NCBI RefSeq assembly: GCF_900108055.1
Contig: NZ_FNWJ01000001.1
Coordinates: forward strand, 992,001 to 1,056,000
Source of the DNA: Thermoleophilum album
GTDB lineage: Bacteria; Actinomycetota; Thermoleophilia; Solirubrobacterales; Thermoleophilaceae
Direction: 5' to 3'
DNA: 64,000 bases
The position numbers were made by a program, and so were the translations under genes. Positions 33,979 to 42,792 of this stretch are shown in pieces (position 1 is the stretch's first letter; the number at the start of each line of letters is the position of its first letter). The notes below the pieces were generated by a model that saw only the letters and a list, made by a program, of their open reading frames with translations, did not search any database and had not been told where the DNA came from.

Positions 33979-35001
33979 TTACAACCCCGCACCGGCAAGG
34001 AGCTCGTTGGTGTAGGCCTCGGTGGGGTCGGGCGCGCGGCGGAGGATGCCGTGCGTTTTCAGCCAACCGCCGAACTCGCGCCAGGAGCGCGGATCCTGCC
34101 AGCCCCACGGGCGACCGCGCGGGGGTGCGAAAGCAGCGAGCGTCGCGCGCACCGCTGCGCGTTGCAGTCGCGGATCTAGATCGCGGTTCGCACGAACCAG
34201 TGCGGTGACGGCGAAATCGGGTCGCCGGCGAACCAGTCGCTCGCCACGCGCGACCGCCGCCAGGAAGGCACGCAACTTTGCCCGGTCACGGTCGAGCGCG
34301 TCGCCGTTCGCCACGAACACCAACTCGTCGTAGCTCGGGACGCCCGCTCGGTCGACCGGGACGACCTGCGGCCGGCGGCGCTCGAGGCGCAGCTGCACAG
34401 CCTCGTAGTTCCAAAAAGCCCCGATCACCGCGTCCACCTTGCCGGTCAAAAGCGCGGGTGCGAGGCCGAAACCAACGTTGCGGACGCGCACCCGCGACGG
34501 ATCGACACCGGCCTCCGCGAGGATTGCCTCCAGGTAAGCGCGCTGGTAATCGATGCCCGCGTAGCCCACCCGCTTCCCTGCGAGGTCGCGAACGCTGCGT
34601 ATACCCGAGCGCTCCAGCCAGAGGATCGACGTCAGTGGCCGCTGCACAAGCGCCGCCACCGAGCGCACGCGCAGCCCCTGATCGAGGGCGCGGAAGACCT
34701 CCGGCTCGTAGGAGACCGCGAGGTCCACCCGCCCGGCCGCAACGGCGCGGATCGGCGCCGCCGGATCCGAAGGTGTGCGCAGCTCCACGCGTAGCCCAGC
34801 CTGGCGGAAGTAGCCGGCCGCCTCGGCCGCGTAGATCGGCGCATGGTCGGCGTTCGGGAACCAGTCGAGCATCACTCGCACGGTGCGCTCGCCCGCTGGC
34901 GTCAGCCGCTCCCGCTTCTCGCCGCAGCCGACGAGGACGGCGGCGACCAGCAGGAGCCCGAGCAGCGCGCGCCAGCGCCCGGTCACCGCTGCCCCGGTCA
35001 C
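33979..35001 (-). CDS. ABC transporter substrate-binding lipoprotein, NMT1/THI5 (ThiY-like) family
   Basis: A 340-residue protein with a signal peptide ending in LLVAAVLVGCGEKRE, a clear lipobox. The mature protein opens VRVMLDWFPNADHAPIYAAE and continues EAAGYFRQAGLRVELRTP, the hallmark of the NMT1/THI5-like family that binds pyrimidine precursors of thiamine, riboflavin precursors or sulfonates. Further marks are VDLAVSYEPEVFRA and KRVGYAGIDYQRAYLEAIL. GTG 35001 overlaps the permease stop (TGA 35000-34998). It is the last gene of a five-gene minus-strand run. No thiamine gene or THI-box riboswitch is nearby, so the ligand stays open. Confidence 0.85.
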   Translation of the reverse strand: MTGAAVTGRWRALLGLLLVAAVLVGCGEKRERLTPAGERTVRVMLDWFPNADHAPIYAAEAAGYFRQAGLRVELRTPSDPAAPIRAVAAGRVDLAVSYEPEVFRALDQGLRVRSVAALVQRPLTSILWLERSGIRSVRDLAGKRVGYAGIDYQRAYLEAILAEAGVDPSRVRVRNVGFGLAPALLTGKVDAVIGAFWNYEAVQLRLERRRPQVVPVDRAGVPSYDELVFVANGDALDRDRAKLRAFLAAVARGERLVRRRPDFAVTALVRANRDLDPRLQRAAVRATLAAFAPPRGRPWGWQDPRSWREFGGWLKTHGILRRAPDPTEAYTNELLAGAGL

Positions 35002-35750
35002 TGCGTCGCCCCCCGCCGACGCCACGGGCAGGCGAGGCGCTCGAGCAGCGCCACACCGGCGAACAGGCCGACCGCCATCGCCGCCAAGATCACGACTCCC
35101 GCGTACACGCGCGCTGTTTCTAGCTGATTGTTGGCGAGAAGGACGAGCCGGCCAAGGCCGCGATCGGCTCCCGCCCACTCACCGAACACGGCACCGATCA
35201 CCGCCACCGACGCCGCCACCCGCAAGCCACTGAAGAAGTACGGCAGCGCCCACGGCAGCTCCACGCGAATGAGCGTGCGCAAACGCCCGGCCCCGAGCGT
35301 GCGCATCAGCTTCAGCAACTCGGGATCGACCGACCGCAGCCCATCGAGCAGGTTGACGGTGATCGGAAAGAAACAGATCAGTGCGACGATCGCCAGCTTC
35401 GGACCGATCCCGTAATCGAAAGCGAGCACGAAGATCGGCGCGAGCACCACCAAGGGAATCGCCTGCGAGGCGACCAAAAGCGGGTAGACCGCATCGCGCA
35501 ACGGCCGCCACAGGTGCATCGCAAGGGCGCAAGCGAGCGCTGCGGTCACCGACACGACAAGCCCGAGCAGCACCTCTACGAGCGTCACCCCGGCTTCCGC
35601 TAACAGCAGTGAACGGTCGTGGCGCAGCGCTCGGACCGTCTCGACCGGCGACGCCAGCGTCAGATTGTCGACCCCCGGAAGCGAGGCGACGAGCTGCCAC
35701 AGCCCGATGAAGGCGGCGACAACGAGCAGCGCGAGAGCGCGGGTCCTCAC
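34998..35750 (-). CDS. ABC transporter permease, SsuC/ThiX type
   Basis: A 250-residue permease with about six helices. The conserved binding-protein-dependent transport signature is present as ELLKLMRTLGAGRLRTLIRV, followed by ELPWALPYFFSGLRVAASVA and VIGAVFGEWAGADRGLG, typical of SsuC/TauC/ThiX permeases. GTG 35750 overlaps the stop of the ATPase gene (GTGA), so frames extending upstream are shadows. It works with the ATPase at 35747-36523 and the binding protein at 33979-35001 as one importer. Confidence 0.88.
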   Translation of the reverse strand: MRTRALALLVVAAFIGLWQLVASLPGVDNLTLASPVETVRALRHDRSLLLAEAGVTLVEVLLGLVVSVTAALACALAMHLWRPLRDAVYPLLVASQAIPLVVLAPIFVLAFDYGIGPKLAIVALICFFPITVNLLDGLRSVDPELLKLMRTLGAGRLRTLIRVELPWALPYFFSGLRVAASVAVIGAVFGEWAGADRGLGRLVLLANNQLETARVYAGVVILAAMAVGLFAGVALLERLACPWRRRGATQ

Positions 35751-36523
35751 CGTCCCAAAGCCTCCAACGCGCGGGCCTCGAGTTCGCCGAACTTCGCTTC
35801 CGTGACGAGCTCGCGCCGACGCCGCGGGCGCGGAAAGGGCACATCGAGCTCCGCCACCACGCGGCCCGGGCGCGACGACAAGACCACCACGCGGTCGGCC
35901 AAGAACAGTGCCTCCTCCACGTCGTGCGTGACCAGCAGAACCGTCCGCTGCTCGCGCGCCAAGGCTGCCGCCAACCATTCCTGCATCGCGGCGCGCGTGA
36001 GCGCATCGAGGGCCGCGAACGGCTCGTCCAACAAGAGCAGGGGACGCCCGGTGAGAAGCGCCCGCAGGAACGCCACACGTTGACGCATCCCGCCCGACAG
36101 CTCCGCCGGATACGCGCGCTCGAACTCGCCTAAACCGAAACGCTCGAAGAGCGGGCGCGCCCGTTGGCGAGCGGCGCCGCGGCCGAGACCCTGGCACTCG
36201 AGCGCGAGCGCCGCATTGCCGAGCGCGTCGCGCCACGGCAACAGTAGATCGCGTTGCGGCATGTAGGAGCAGGCGGCGCGCCGCGCCCCTGGCTCGCGCG
36301 CGCCGTTCGTTGTGACCGTTCCATCGTCGGGCTCTTGCAGACCGGCGACAATCTCCAACAAGGTCGACTTGCCGCAACCCGAAGGCCCGACCACGGCGAC
36401 CACTTCGCGCTGTCGGACGACGAGGTCGAGGCCGTCGAGTGCTCGCAGTGGCGGTGCGCCGCGCCGGACCGGCGCGAAGCGGCGCACCACTCCAGCGAGT
36501 ACGACCGCTGCCGAACTGGCCAC
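35747..36523 (-). CDS. ABC transporter ATPase, SsuB/ThiZ type
   Basis: A 258-residue ATPase with Walker A GPSGCGKS, the Q-loop SYMPQRDLLLPWRDAL, the signature LSGGMRQRVAFLRALLTGRP, Walker [14 protein letters not shown] and the switch His in LLVTHDVEEALFLADR. MPQRDLLLPWRDAL is typical for ATPases paired with NMT1/SsuA binding proteins. It starts at GTG 36523, 4 bases after the VWA gene, and its end overlaps the permease start, so all five genes of this strand are probably one transcript. Confidence 0.9.
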   Translation of the reverse strand: MASSAAVVLAGVVRRFAPVRRGAPPLRALDGLDLVVRQREVVAVVGPSGCGKSTLLEIVAGLQEPDDGTVTTNGAREPGARRAACSYMPQRDLLLPWRDALGNAALALECQGLGRGAARQRARPLFERFGLGEFERAYPAELSGGMRQRVAFLRALLTGRPLLLLDEPFAALDALTRAAMQEWLAAALAREQRTVLLVTHDVEEALFLADRVVVLSSRPGRVVAELDVPFPRPRRRRELVTEAKFGELEARALEALGR

Positions 36524-36527
36524 CGGC

Positions 36528-37943
36528 TCAGCGAACCGCGCCCGGGCGCACTTCGGTCACCGCACGCACGAACGACTCCAGCTGACGCGTCGTCCAGCAC
36601 TCGAAAACGCCGTCGCAGTGCGGCTCGTAAACACCCATCACCGAATCCCCATAGTTCCAGTAGAGGCGCGGCTCGGGGTTGATCCAGAAAGTGCGCCCGG
36701 CGGCGGCGGTGATCCGTGCGAACGCCAGCTCGTGCGGGTCGCGGCCGTTGGTGCGCGCGTCGCCCAGCACGATCACCGTCGAACGGGGATCGAGATCGTC
36801 GACGACCGTGTCATGGAACTCCAGCCATACCCGGCCGTAGTCGGTGTAGCCGGAGACGTCGGCGACCCCCGCGTCGCTCGCGATGCGGCGCGAAATCTCG
36901 GCGAAGGAACGCTCCCGTGCGAAGACGTCAGTGACCTCCGAGATCCGCTCGACGAACACGAACGACCGCAGCTTGCGGAACTGATCGTGGAGGGCGTGCA
37001 GCACCGAAAGGAAAAAGACGCTCGCCGACGTGACGCTCGTCGAAACGTCGCAAAGCACATAGATGCTCGGTCGGCGCGGCCGGCGCGGGCGGGTGCGCAC
37101 GGTCATCGGCACGCCCCCCGTCTCCAACGATGCGCGCAGAGTGCGACGCAGGTCGACCATCGCCGAGCGGCGGCGGCCGCGTGCGCTGCGGCCCTCGGTG
37201 GCTAGCCGTCGCTTGAGTTGAGCGACCACGCGCTGCACCTGGCCGAGGTCCTGAGTCGGGGTGCTGGGAAGCGCACGGTCGAAGTCGCGGAGCGGACGCT
37301 TCGGCGGCAGCGCGCCGGTCCGCTCCACTGCGCGACGTTCGAGCTCACGGCGCAGAAGCTGCTCGAAGCGTCGCAGCCCCTCCCTTCCAAGTAGTTCGGG
37401 GGACTGTCCTGCGGGCAGCTGCTGATTGGCGCGCAGACCGAGCGCGCGGCGGATCCGCTGGACGTCGACGCCCACAACGCCGGAACCCTCGCCGGCGCGC
37501 CCGAAGGCGGCCACGGCGAGTCGCGCGAGGTCGCGCAGCTCGGATTCCGATCCGCTGGCAATCGCCTCGAGTACGCGCTCGCGCAGGGCGTCGACGTCGA
37601 GTTCCGGTGCGGTGCTGTCGGCCAGCGGCTGCTCGCGCAGCCCCCGCTCGACCGCCTCGCGCTCGACCGCCCGGAAGAAAAAGCGCTCGAAAACCTGGTC
37701 GAAGATATGGCGATCGGCGCGCGACTTGGCGAGTGTGGCCGCCAGCGCCTCGCGGAAGGTCGCGCGGTCTCGCCAGCTCACGGCATCGAGCGCAGCGATC
37801 GCGTCGAGCATCTCCGACGTCCCGACCGCCACGCCCTCCGCGCGCAGCTCGTCACAGAGCTCGACCAGTCGGGCGGTCATCCCCGGACCGCCGGGCGCGG
37901 TTTCGCGGCGCCCGTACGGGGTACCGCGGCGCCGCTCGCTCAT
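36528..37943 (-). CDS. VWA-domain protein, CoxE-like
   Basis: A 471-residue protein of the CoxE/YehP-like VWA family, which partners MoxR AAA+ ATPases in assembling metal centres or complexes. The N-terminal helical region has ELCDELRAEGVAVGTSEM and FDQVFERFFF. The C-terminal VWA domain has the metal-adhesion motif DVSTSV in PSIYVLCDVSTSVTS, YTDYGRVWLEF (the MIDAS threonine), and VIVLGDARTNG. Its ATG overlaps the MoxR TGA (ATGA), showing tight coupling. In carboxydotrophs CoxD/CoxE mature CO dehydrogenase, but no such enzyme lies here. Its link with the transporter downstream is unexplained. Confidence 0.85.
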   Translation of the reverse strand: MSERRRGTPYGRRETAPGGPGMTARLVELCDELRAEGVAVGTSEMLDAIAALDAVSWRDRATFREALAATLAKSRADRHIFDQVFERFFFRAVEREAVERGLREQPLADSTAPELDVDALRERVLEAIASGSESELRDLARLAVAAFGRAGEGSGVVGVDVQRIRRALGLRANQQLPAGQSPELLGREGLRRFEQLLRRELERRAVERTGALPPKRPLRDFDRALPSTPTQDLGQVQRVVAQLKRRLATEGRSARGRRRSAMVDLRRTLRASLETGGVPMTVRTRPRRPRRPSIYVLCDVSTSVTSASVFFLSVLHALHDQFRKLRSFVFVERISEVTDVFARERSFAEISRRIASDAGVADVSGYTDYGRVWLEFHDTVVDDLDPRSTVIVLGDARTNGRDPHELAFARITAAAGRTFWINPEPRLYWNYGDSVMGVYEPHCDGVFECWTTRQLESFVRAVTEVRPGAVR

Positions 37944-38845
37944 CCCGCTCCGGCGCCCGCCTCGCGAGGGCCGAGCTCCGGCAACTTCATGCCGATGCGC
38001 TCCGCCACCACGTCGAGATCGGCACGATGCTTGAGGATGATCGAGAGCGTGCGCTCCAGCAGCGCACGGTCGATGTCGGCCGCTCCCAGCAGCACCAGCG
38101 CCCGCGCCCAGTCGATCGACTCGGCGATCGACGGCGGCTTCTTGAGGTCCAGCTGACGAACCATCTGCACGATTTCGACGAGCTTGCGCGCGACCCGCTC
38201 GTCGAGGTCGGGTTCGTGCAGACGCACGATCTCGAGCTCGCGCTCAACGCTCGGATAGTCGAGCCACAGGTAAAGACAGCGGCGCTTGAGGGCCTCGGTG
38301 AGCTCCCGCGAGTCGTTCGAAGTCAGGACGACAAGCGGACGCGTGCGCGCCTCGACCACGCCGAGTTCGGGGATCGAGACCTGGAAGTCCGAGAGGATCT
38401 CGAGCAGCATGGCCTCGAACTCCTGGTCGGTCTTGTCGATCTCGTCGATCAGCAGCACCACTGGCTCCTCGGCGCGGATCGCAGACAGCAGCGGGCGCGC
38501 GAGCAGGAACTCCTCACCGAAGATGTCGTCGCGCACCTGCTCCCAGCCGCTGTCTTTGGACTCCGTCTGGATCCGCAGCAGCTGCTTGCGGTAGTTCCAC
38601 TCGTAGAGGGCCTTCGCCTCATCGAGCCCTTCGTAACACTGGAGGCGGATCAGGCGACGGCCGGTGGCGCGAGCGAGCGCCTTCGACAGTTCGGTCTTGC
38701 CGACACCCGCCGGCCCCTCCACCAGCACCGGCTTGCCGAGCCGCACGGCTAGGTAGCTGACCAGTGCGGTCGCCTCGTCGGCGAGGTAGCCGACCTGCTC
38801 CAGACGGACGCGCGCGTCGTCCGCGGAGCTGAACCCGTCGCGCAT
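37940..38845 (-). CDS. MoxR-family AAA+ ATPase (CoxD-like)
   Basis: A 301-residue AAA+ ATPase with Walker A VEGPAGVGKTELSKALARAT, Walker B VVLLIDEIDK, sensor 1 VVLTSN and the arginine finger in EALKRRCLYLWLDYP. The stretch LQCYEGLDEAKALYEWNYRK is typical of CoxD/MoxR subfamily members acting as chaperones with VWA partners. ATG 38845 is selected because homologues begin shortly before FSSADDARVRLEQVGY and because TATCCT stands 7 bases upstream on this strand. It heads the minus-strand run MoxR-VWA-ABC transporter. Confidence 0.9.
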   Translation of the reverse strand: MRDGFSSADDARVRLEQVGYLADEATALVSYLAVRLGKPVLVEGPAGVGKTELSKALARATGRRLIRLQCYEGLDEAKALYEWNYRKQLLRIQTESKDSGWEQVRDDIFGEEFLLARPLLSAIRAEEPVVLLIDEIDKTDQEFEAMLLEILSDFQVSIPELGVVEARTRPLVVLTSNDSRELTEALKRRCLYLWLDYPSVERELEIVRLHEPDLDERVARKLVEIVQMVRQLDLKKPPSIAESIDWARALVLLGAADIDRALLERTLSIILKHRADLDVVAERIGMKLPELGPREAGAGAG

Positions 38846-38866
38846 CGCGGCAAGGATACTTGGGTC

Positions 38867-39181
38867 GTGGGCGAGCCCATTTCCGCGCACCAGGTGTTCG
38901 GCGATGTGTACCCCGCCGCCTTCGATCAGGCCGGCGTGGCGACGGCTCGGCGACTTCCCGAGGGGCACCGTTCGCTGACCGTTCTCTTGCTCGCCCGACT
39001 CCCAGAGCAAACCGGCGGCTTCGAGGTCGACCCGACCTTTTTCATCGCGACCTTCGCTGCTGGCCTCGCCATCGGGGCTGCTGGTCACCTGCTCGGCGTG
39101 CGGCTGTTGGTCGCGGCCGGGGTGGTTTTGGTGATGCTCGCGACGGTCGTCTTGCCGTTAGTGCTGCACCTTTTGGGCTGA
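38867..39181 (+). CDS. Small membrane protein, function unknown
   Basis: Up to 104 residues. Residues 54-104 hold two hydrophobic helices, FFIATFAAGLAIGAAGHLLG and LLVAAGVVLVMLATVVLPLV, a pattern I associate with short membrane proteins of this lineage. The N-terminal half is polar and less convincing, so the true start may lie further in. It is divergent from the MoxR gene by 21 bases and overlaps the end of the O-methyltransferase gene by 24 bases. Confidence 0.45.
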   Translation: MGEPISAHQVFGDVYPAAFDQAGVATARRLPEGHRSLTVLLLARLPEQTGGFEVDPTFFIATFAAGLAIGAAGHLLGVRLLVAAGVVLVMLATVVLPLVLHLLG

Positions 39182-39808
39182 GGCGAGCGCGACGCCGTCG
39201 CCGACCGGCAGCACCACGCCTTGCCAACGCTCGGAGGCCACAAGTTTGCGCGCGAGGTCTCGCACCGCCGAGCGTTGCTCCGGCGTCCACGCGCCGGGGC
39301 GATCATCAGACCACGCGACCTCGCCGCCCATCAAGACGTTGTCGACCGCGACTAGCGCGGCGGGCGCTAGCAGTGGCTCGGCCAGCGCGAGGTAGCGCGC
39401 GTACTCGGTCTTCGTGCCATCGAGGAACAGCAGGTTGAAGGTGCCGTCCAGCCGCGGCAGCGTCTCCAGTGCGTCGCCCTCCACTACCTCAACACGCGCG
39501 CCGCAGCCCGCGCGCTCGAGGAAGTCGCGTGCTTGTGCGGCGCGCACGGGGTCGCGCTCGAGCGTGACGATCCGCCCGCGCCGCAACTCACGCGCCATGT
39601 GCACGGTCGAGTAACCGATGGCGGTTCCGACCTCCAGCACGTGTGGGTCGGCGAGCCGACAGAGTAGGGCGAGCAGGCGGCCGGTCTCGCGGTGCACGAT
39701 CGGTATCCCCTCACGCTGTGCGAGCTCCTCCATCTCGGCGAGCAATGGATCGATGGTCGGTCGCAGCTCTCGCAGGTAGCGTGCGACTTGATCGGCGAGG
39801 ATTGTCAT
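39158..39808 (-). CDS. Class I SAM-dependent O-methyltransferase
   Basis: A 216-residue protein of the caffeoyl-CoA/catechol O-methyltransferase-like family (methyltransferase family 3). The SAM-binding motif VLEVGTAIGYSTVHMARELR is followed by RIVTLERDP, VVEGDALETL, and the metal-ligand loop FLDGTKTEYARYL and VAVDNVLMGGEV. Such enzymes methylate catechol-type hydroxyls with a divalent metal. ATG 39808 is preceded on its strand by a TAGCGT box about 7 bases away. The substrate cannot be told. Confidence 0.88.
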   Translation of the reverse strand: MTILADQVARYLRELRPTIDPLLAEMEELAQREGIPIVHRETGRLLALLCRLADPHVLEVGTAIGYSTVHMARELRRGRIVTLERDPVRAAQARDFLERAGCGARVEVVEGDALETLPRLDGTFNLLFLDGTKTEYARYLALAEPLLAPAALVAVDNVLMGGEVAWSDDRPGAWTPEQRSAVRDLARKLVASERWQGVVLPVGDGVALASAQKVQH

Positions 39809-39891
39809 GGCGCCGACGCTAACCGCTCGCGCGACGCCCTAGCGTGGCGGGGCCCCCCCAAGCGCGCTCCCCTCGCCGGCCCATCGTCTCG

Positions 39892-39897
39892 TAAGCT
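39892..39897 (+). promoter_or_regulatory. Putative -10 box of citrate synthase gene
   Basis: TAAGCT lies 8 bases before GTG 39906, with no ribosome-binding site, consistent with leaderless initiation as at several other gene starts here. Confidence 0.3.
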
Positions 39898-39905
39898 GCG
39901 CGACC

Positions 39906-41045
39906 GTGCCTGAACTGATCGCAGCGCCCCCCGGTCTCGAGGGGGTGATCGCCTTCGACACCGAGATCGCCGAACCCGACGTGGACGGTTCGGCGCTCCG
40001 CTATCGCGGCGTCGATATCGAGGAGCTGGTCGGGGTCGTGCCCTACGAGAAGGTGTGGGGCCTGCTGGTCGACGGCTCCTTCGAGCCCGGGCTGCCTCCC
40101 GCAGAACCTCACCCCCTCACCGTCCGCAGCGGTGACCCGCGCGTCGACCTGCAGGCGGCACTGGCGCTGCTGGCGCCCGAGTGGGGCCTGCGGCCGCTCC
40201 TCGACCTGGACGTTGTGGAAGCCCGTGAGCAGCTCGCGCGGGTCGCTGTGATGGCGCTCTCGTTCGTCGCCCAGTCGGCGCGGGGACCGGGTCGACCGCC
40301 GGTCCCGCAGGCGGAGGTCGATCGCGGCCGCACGATCGCCGAACGCTTCCTGATTCGTTGGCGTGGGCAGGCCGATCCACGGGCGGTGCGGGCGATCGAC
40401 GCCTACTGGATCGCGGCGGCCGAGCACGGAATGAACGCCTCCACTTTCACCGCCCGCATCGTCGCCTCGACGGGCGCCGACGTCGCGGCCGCGCTGTCGG
40501 CGGCGGTCGGCGCGCTGTCGGGTCCCCTGCATGGTGGAGCCCCGTCGCGCGTGCTGCGGATGCTCGATGAGGTGGAGCGGGAGGGCGACGCGACCGCCTA
40601 TGTGCGGCGCGTGCTCGACCGCGGCGAGCGCCTGATGGGCTTCGGCCACCGCGTCTACCGGGCCGAGGATCCGCGAGCGCGGGTTTTGCGCCGGACGGCG
40701 CGGGAGCTCGGGTCGCCACGGGTCGAGGTTGCTGAGCGCCTCGAGCGGGCGGCGCTCGAGGAGTTGGCGGCGCGCAAGCCCGACCGCGTGCTGGCCACTA
40801 ACGTGGAGTTCTGGTCGGCGGTCGTTCTCGACACGGCCGGCGTGCCGGCGGAGCTTTTCACACCGATGTTCGCGTGCGCTCGCGTCGCCGGCTGGTCGGC
40901 GCACATCCTCGAACAAAAGCGCAGCGGTCGCTTGATCCGCCCGACGGCGCGCTACGTCGGTCCGCAACGCCGCTCGGCGGCGGAGGTTCCGGGTTGGAAT
41001 CCCGAGGCGTGGGCTGCGGTCCGGGCGGACACTGCAGCTGGTTGA
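39906..41045 (+). CDS. Citrate synthase (CitA-like)
   Basis: A 379-residue enzyme condensing oxaloacetate and acetyl-CoA. Catalytic His174 lies in AAAEHGMNASTFTARI and His209 in GPLHGGAPSRVL. LMGFGHRVYRAEDPRA binds oxaloacetate and CoA. The third catalytic residue, usually Asp, is Glu301 in TNVEFWSAVVLD, as I recall for mycobacterial CitA-type enzymes. The end HILEQKRSGRLIRPTARYVG is typical. The N-terminal YRGVDIEEL matches 2-methylcitrate/citrate synthase relatives, so 2-methylcitrate activity is not excluded. Confidence 0.92.
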   Translation: MPELIAAPPGLEGVIAFDTEIAEPDVDGSALRYRGVDIEELVGVVPYEKVWGLLVDGSFEPGLPPAEPHPLTVRSGDPRVDLQAALALLAPEWGLRPLLDLDVVEAREQLARVAVMALSFVAQSARGPGRPPVPQAEVDRGRTIAERFLIRWRGQADPRAVRAIDAYWIAAAEHGMNASTFTARIVASTGADVAAALSAAVGALSGPLHGGAPSRVLRMLDEVEREGDATAYVRRVLDRGERLMGFGHRVYRAEDPRARVLRRTARELGSPRVEVAERLERAALEELAARKPDRVLATNVEFWSAVVLDTAGVPAELFTPMFACARVAGWSAHILEQKRSGRLIRPTARYVGPQRRSAAEVPGWNPEAWAAVRADTAAG

Positions 41046-41060
41046 GCAGGAACGCGAACG

Positions 41061-42269
41061 CTACGTCCGGTTAGGGGACGCCGCGGGCGCGCTCTCGCTC
41101 ACCAGCAACCGCGCCAGCACGCGCGCTGCGTCGCAAAGCTCGCGGAGCTCGACTCGCTCTTGCGGGGTGTGCGCGAGCGCGAGCTCACCGGGGCCGAACA
41201 CCACCGCGTCACGCACCCCCTGCGCGACGAAGTTGTGGGCGTCCGTCCAGCTGTGCATACCGCCCTCCAGCGCCGGGCGACCCTCGCTGTGCAGGGCTTG
41301 CGCTAGCTGCTCGGCAAGAGCCGAATGCGGCAGCGACCACGGCTCGGCGCGCTCGCAGACGCGCACGCGCCCGCCCTGGCGGGCCGCTGCCAGTTCGACC
41401 TCGGCGATCGCGCGTGCCACCGAGCAACCGGGAACCAAGCGCGCTTCGACGCGGACGCGCGCCGCGTCGGGGACCGCGTAGAGCGGCCAGCCGCCCACCA
41501 GTTCGAGGCAGCTGGCGCGCGCCGGCCCGAGCAACGGGTCGCGCAGCTGGGTGAGGGGCAGCTCGTCGAGCGCGGCGACGAACCTTGCGGCTCGTTCGAC
41601 CGCGTTGTCGCCGGCTTCGGGCACCGCAGCGTGCGCCGCGATACCGCGAAATTCCACCTCGAGCTCGACCGCCCCGGCGGCGCGCGTGCAGATGCGCAGC
41701 TCGGTCGGTTCGAGGACTACGACGCGACGCGGACGGCAGAGGCGGGCGAGCAGCGCCGAGCCGCTGCCCCCTTCTTCTTCGTCGCAGGTGAGGAGTACGG
41801 CGACCGGCGCAGCCGGCGGCAGCCCGCGGCGCCGTGCGAGCGCAAGGGCCGCGAGCGCGCACGCCACCGGTCCCTTGTCGTCGAGCACGCCAAGCCCAGC
41901 GAGCCAACCACCACCGGCGTAAGGGCGCGCCGGCCAACGATCCTCGGCAAGCGGCGGTCCCACGCGCTGACGGGGCGGCACGATCGTGTCGAGGTGCGCG
42001 CAGAGCGCCAGCTCGGTGGCCTCTGGCGAGCGCAGCGCGTCGAACTGGGGAGCGGTGACCACGAGCCCCGCCAGTCGCTGCTCGCCGATCACTCGCTGGC
42101 AGCGCAAGCCGAGCTGCCCGCAAGTCCGCTCGACGTGCGCCGCGAGGGGCTCCTCACGGCCCGATGGCGAAGCGATACGCGCGAGCGCCAGGGTCTCGCT
42201 GCGCAACCACTCGTGTAGCGAGGCTTCGTCGAGCGGCGGCGCGCCGCGGCGCGGTTCGACGGTTGGCAC
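41061..42269 (-). CDS. M20-family metallopeptidase (ArgE/DapE type)
   Basis: A 402-residue zinc peptidase/deacylase. ALCAHLDTIVPP carries the first zinc His and the acid-base Asp. GLGVLDDKGPVACALAALAL holds the bridging Asp. TCDEEEGGSGS contains the catalytic Glu and a zinc Glu. IAAHAAVPEAGDNAVERAARF marks the dimerisation lid, and GGMHSWTDAHNF lies near the end. It resembles acetylornithine deacetylases and succinyl-diaminopimelate desuccinylases as well as general dipeptidases, and I cannot choose among them. GTG 42269 is the start used. Confidence 0.85.
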   Translation of the reverse strand: MPTVEPRRGAPPLDEASLHEWLRSETLALARIASPSGREEPLAAHVERTCGQLGLRCQRVIGEQRLAGLVVTAPQFDALRSPEATELALCAHLDTIVPPRQRVGPPLAEDRWPARPYAGGGWLAGLGVLDDKGPVACALAALALARRRGLPPAAPVAVLLTCDEEEGGSGSALLARLCRPRRVVVLEPTELRICTRAAGAVELEVEFRGIAAHAAVPEAGDNAVERAARFVAALDELPLTQLRDPLLGPARASCLELVGGWPLYAVPDAARVRVEARLVPGCSVARAIAEVELAAARQGGRVRVCERAEPWSLPHSALAEQLAQALHSEGRPALEGGMHSWTDAHNFVAQGVRDAVVFGPGELALAHTPQERVELRELCDAARVLARLLVSESAPAASPNRT

Positions 42270-42306
42270 GGCACGATTGAACCAGCACGATGCTGCTGTG
42301 CGGCCG

Positions 42307-42792
42307 ATGAGTGCGACTGTCGTGGGCTTGGAGCGTGACGAGTTCGAGCGGCGCCTGCCGGAGCTCGTCGAGGTGTACCTCGCCGCCTATCGAGGTCTCG
42401 AACGCTACGCGTACACAGGACGCGGACGGGTCGCCGCCTACTTGCACTGGCTGTGGCGCGGTGACCCGGGCGGCTTGTTCGTCGCGCTTCACGACGGTCG
42501 CGCCGTCGGCTTCGCCGCCTGTCACGCCCAGTGGGGTGAGCAGGCGGGGGTGCCCGTAGCCGAGTTGCACGAGCTGGCGGTCGCACCGTCCGCGCAGGGG
42601 AGCGGGGTCGGCAGCGCCCTGTTGCGAGCCGTGCTGGCGTACGGGCGCGAGCAGGGGGCGCTGGAGATCGGTTTAGCGGTCGGACGCGACAACCTCCGCG
42701 CGCGGCGCTTCTACGAGCGGCACGGTTTTGTGTACGGCGAGCAGCAGGGCGAGTGGTTGCGGATGCGCCGCGAGCTCGCTGGTCACGAGTAA
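42307..42792 (+). CDS. GNAT family N-acetyltransferase
   Basis: A 161-residue acetyltransferase with the acetyl-CoA pyrophosphate loop VAPSAQGSGVGSALLRAVLA after the strand AELHELAV, and the C-terminal GRDNLRARRFYERHGFV motif typical of GNAT motif B. ATG 42307 gives the natural start MSATVVGLERDEF. It is divergent from the M20 gene and its stop overlaps the end of the small membrane protein gene by 10 bases. The acceptor is unknown. Confidence 0.85.
   Translation: MSATVVGLERDEFERRLPELVEVYLAAYRGLERYAYTGRGRVAAYLHWLWRGDPGGLFVALHDGRAVGFAACHAQWGEQAGVPVAELHELAVAPSAQGSGVGSALLRAVLAYGREQGALEIGLAVGRDNLRARRFYERHGFVYGEQQGEWLRMRRELAGHE

Noticed and set aside
36523..36600. A THI-box riboswitch upstream of the NMT1/THI5-type importer
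   Set aside because: The ATPase gene starts 4 bases after the VWA gene, leaving no room for a leader RNA.
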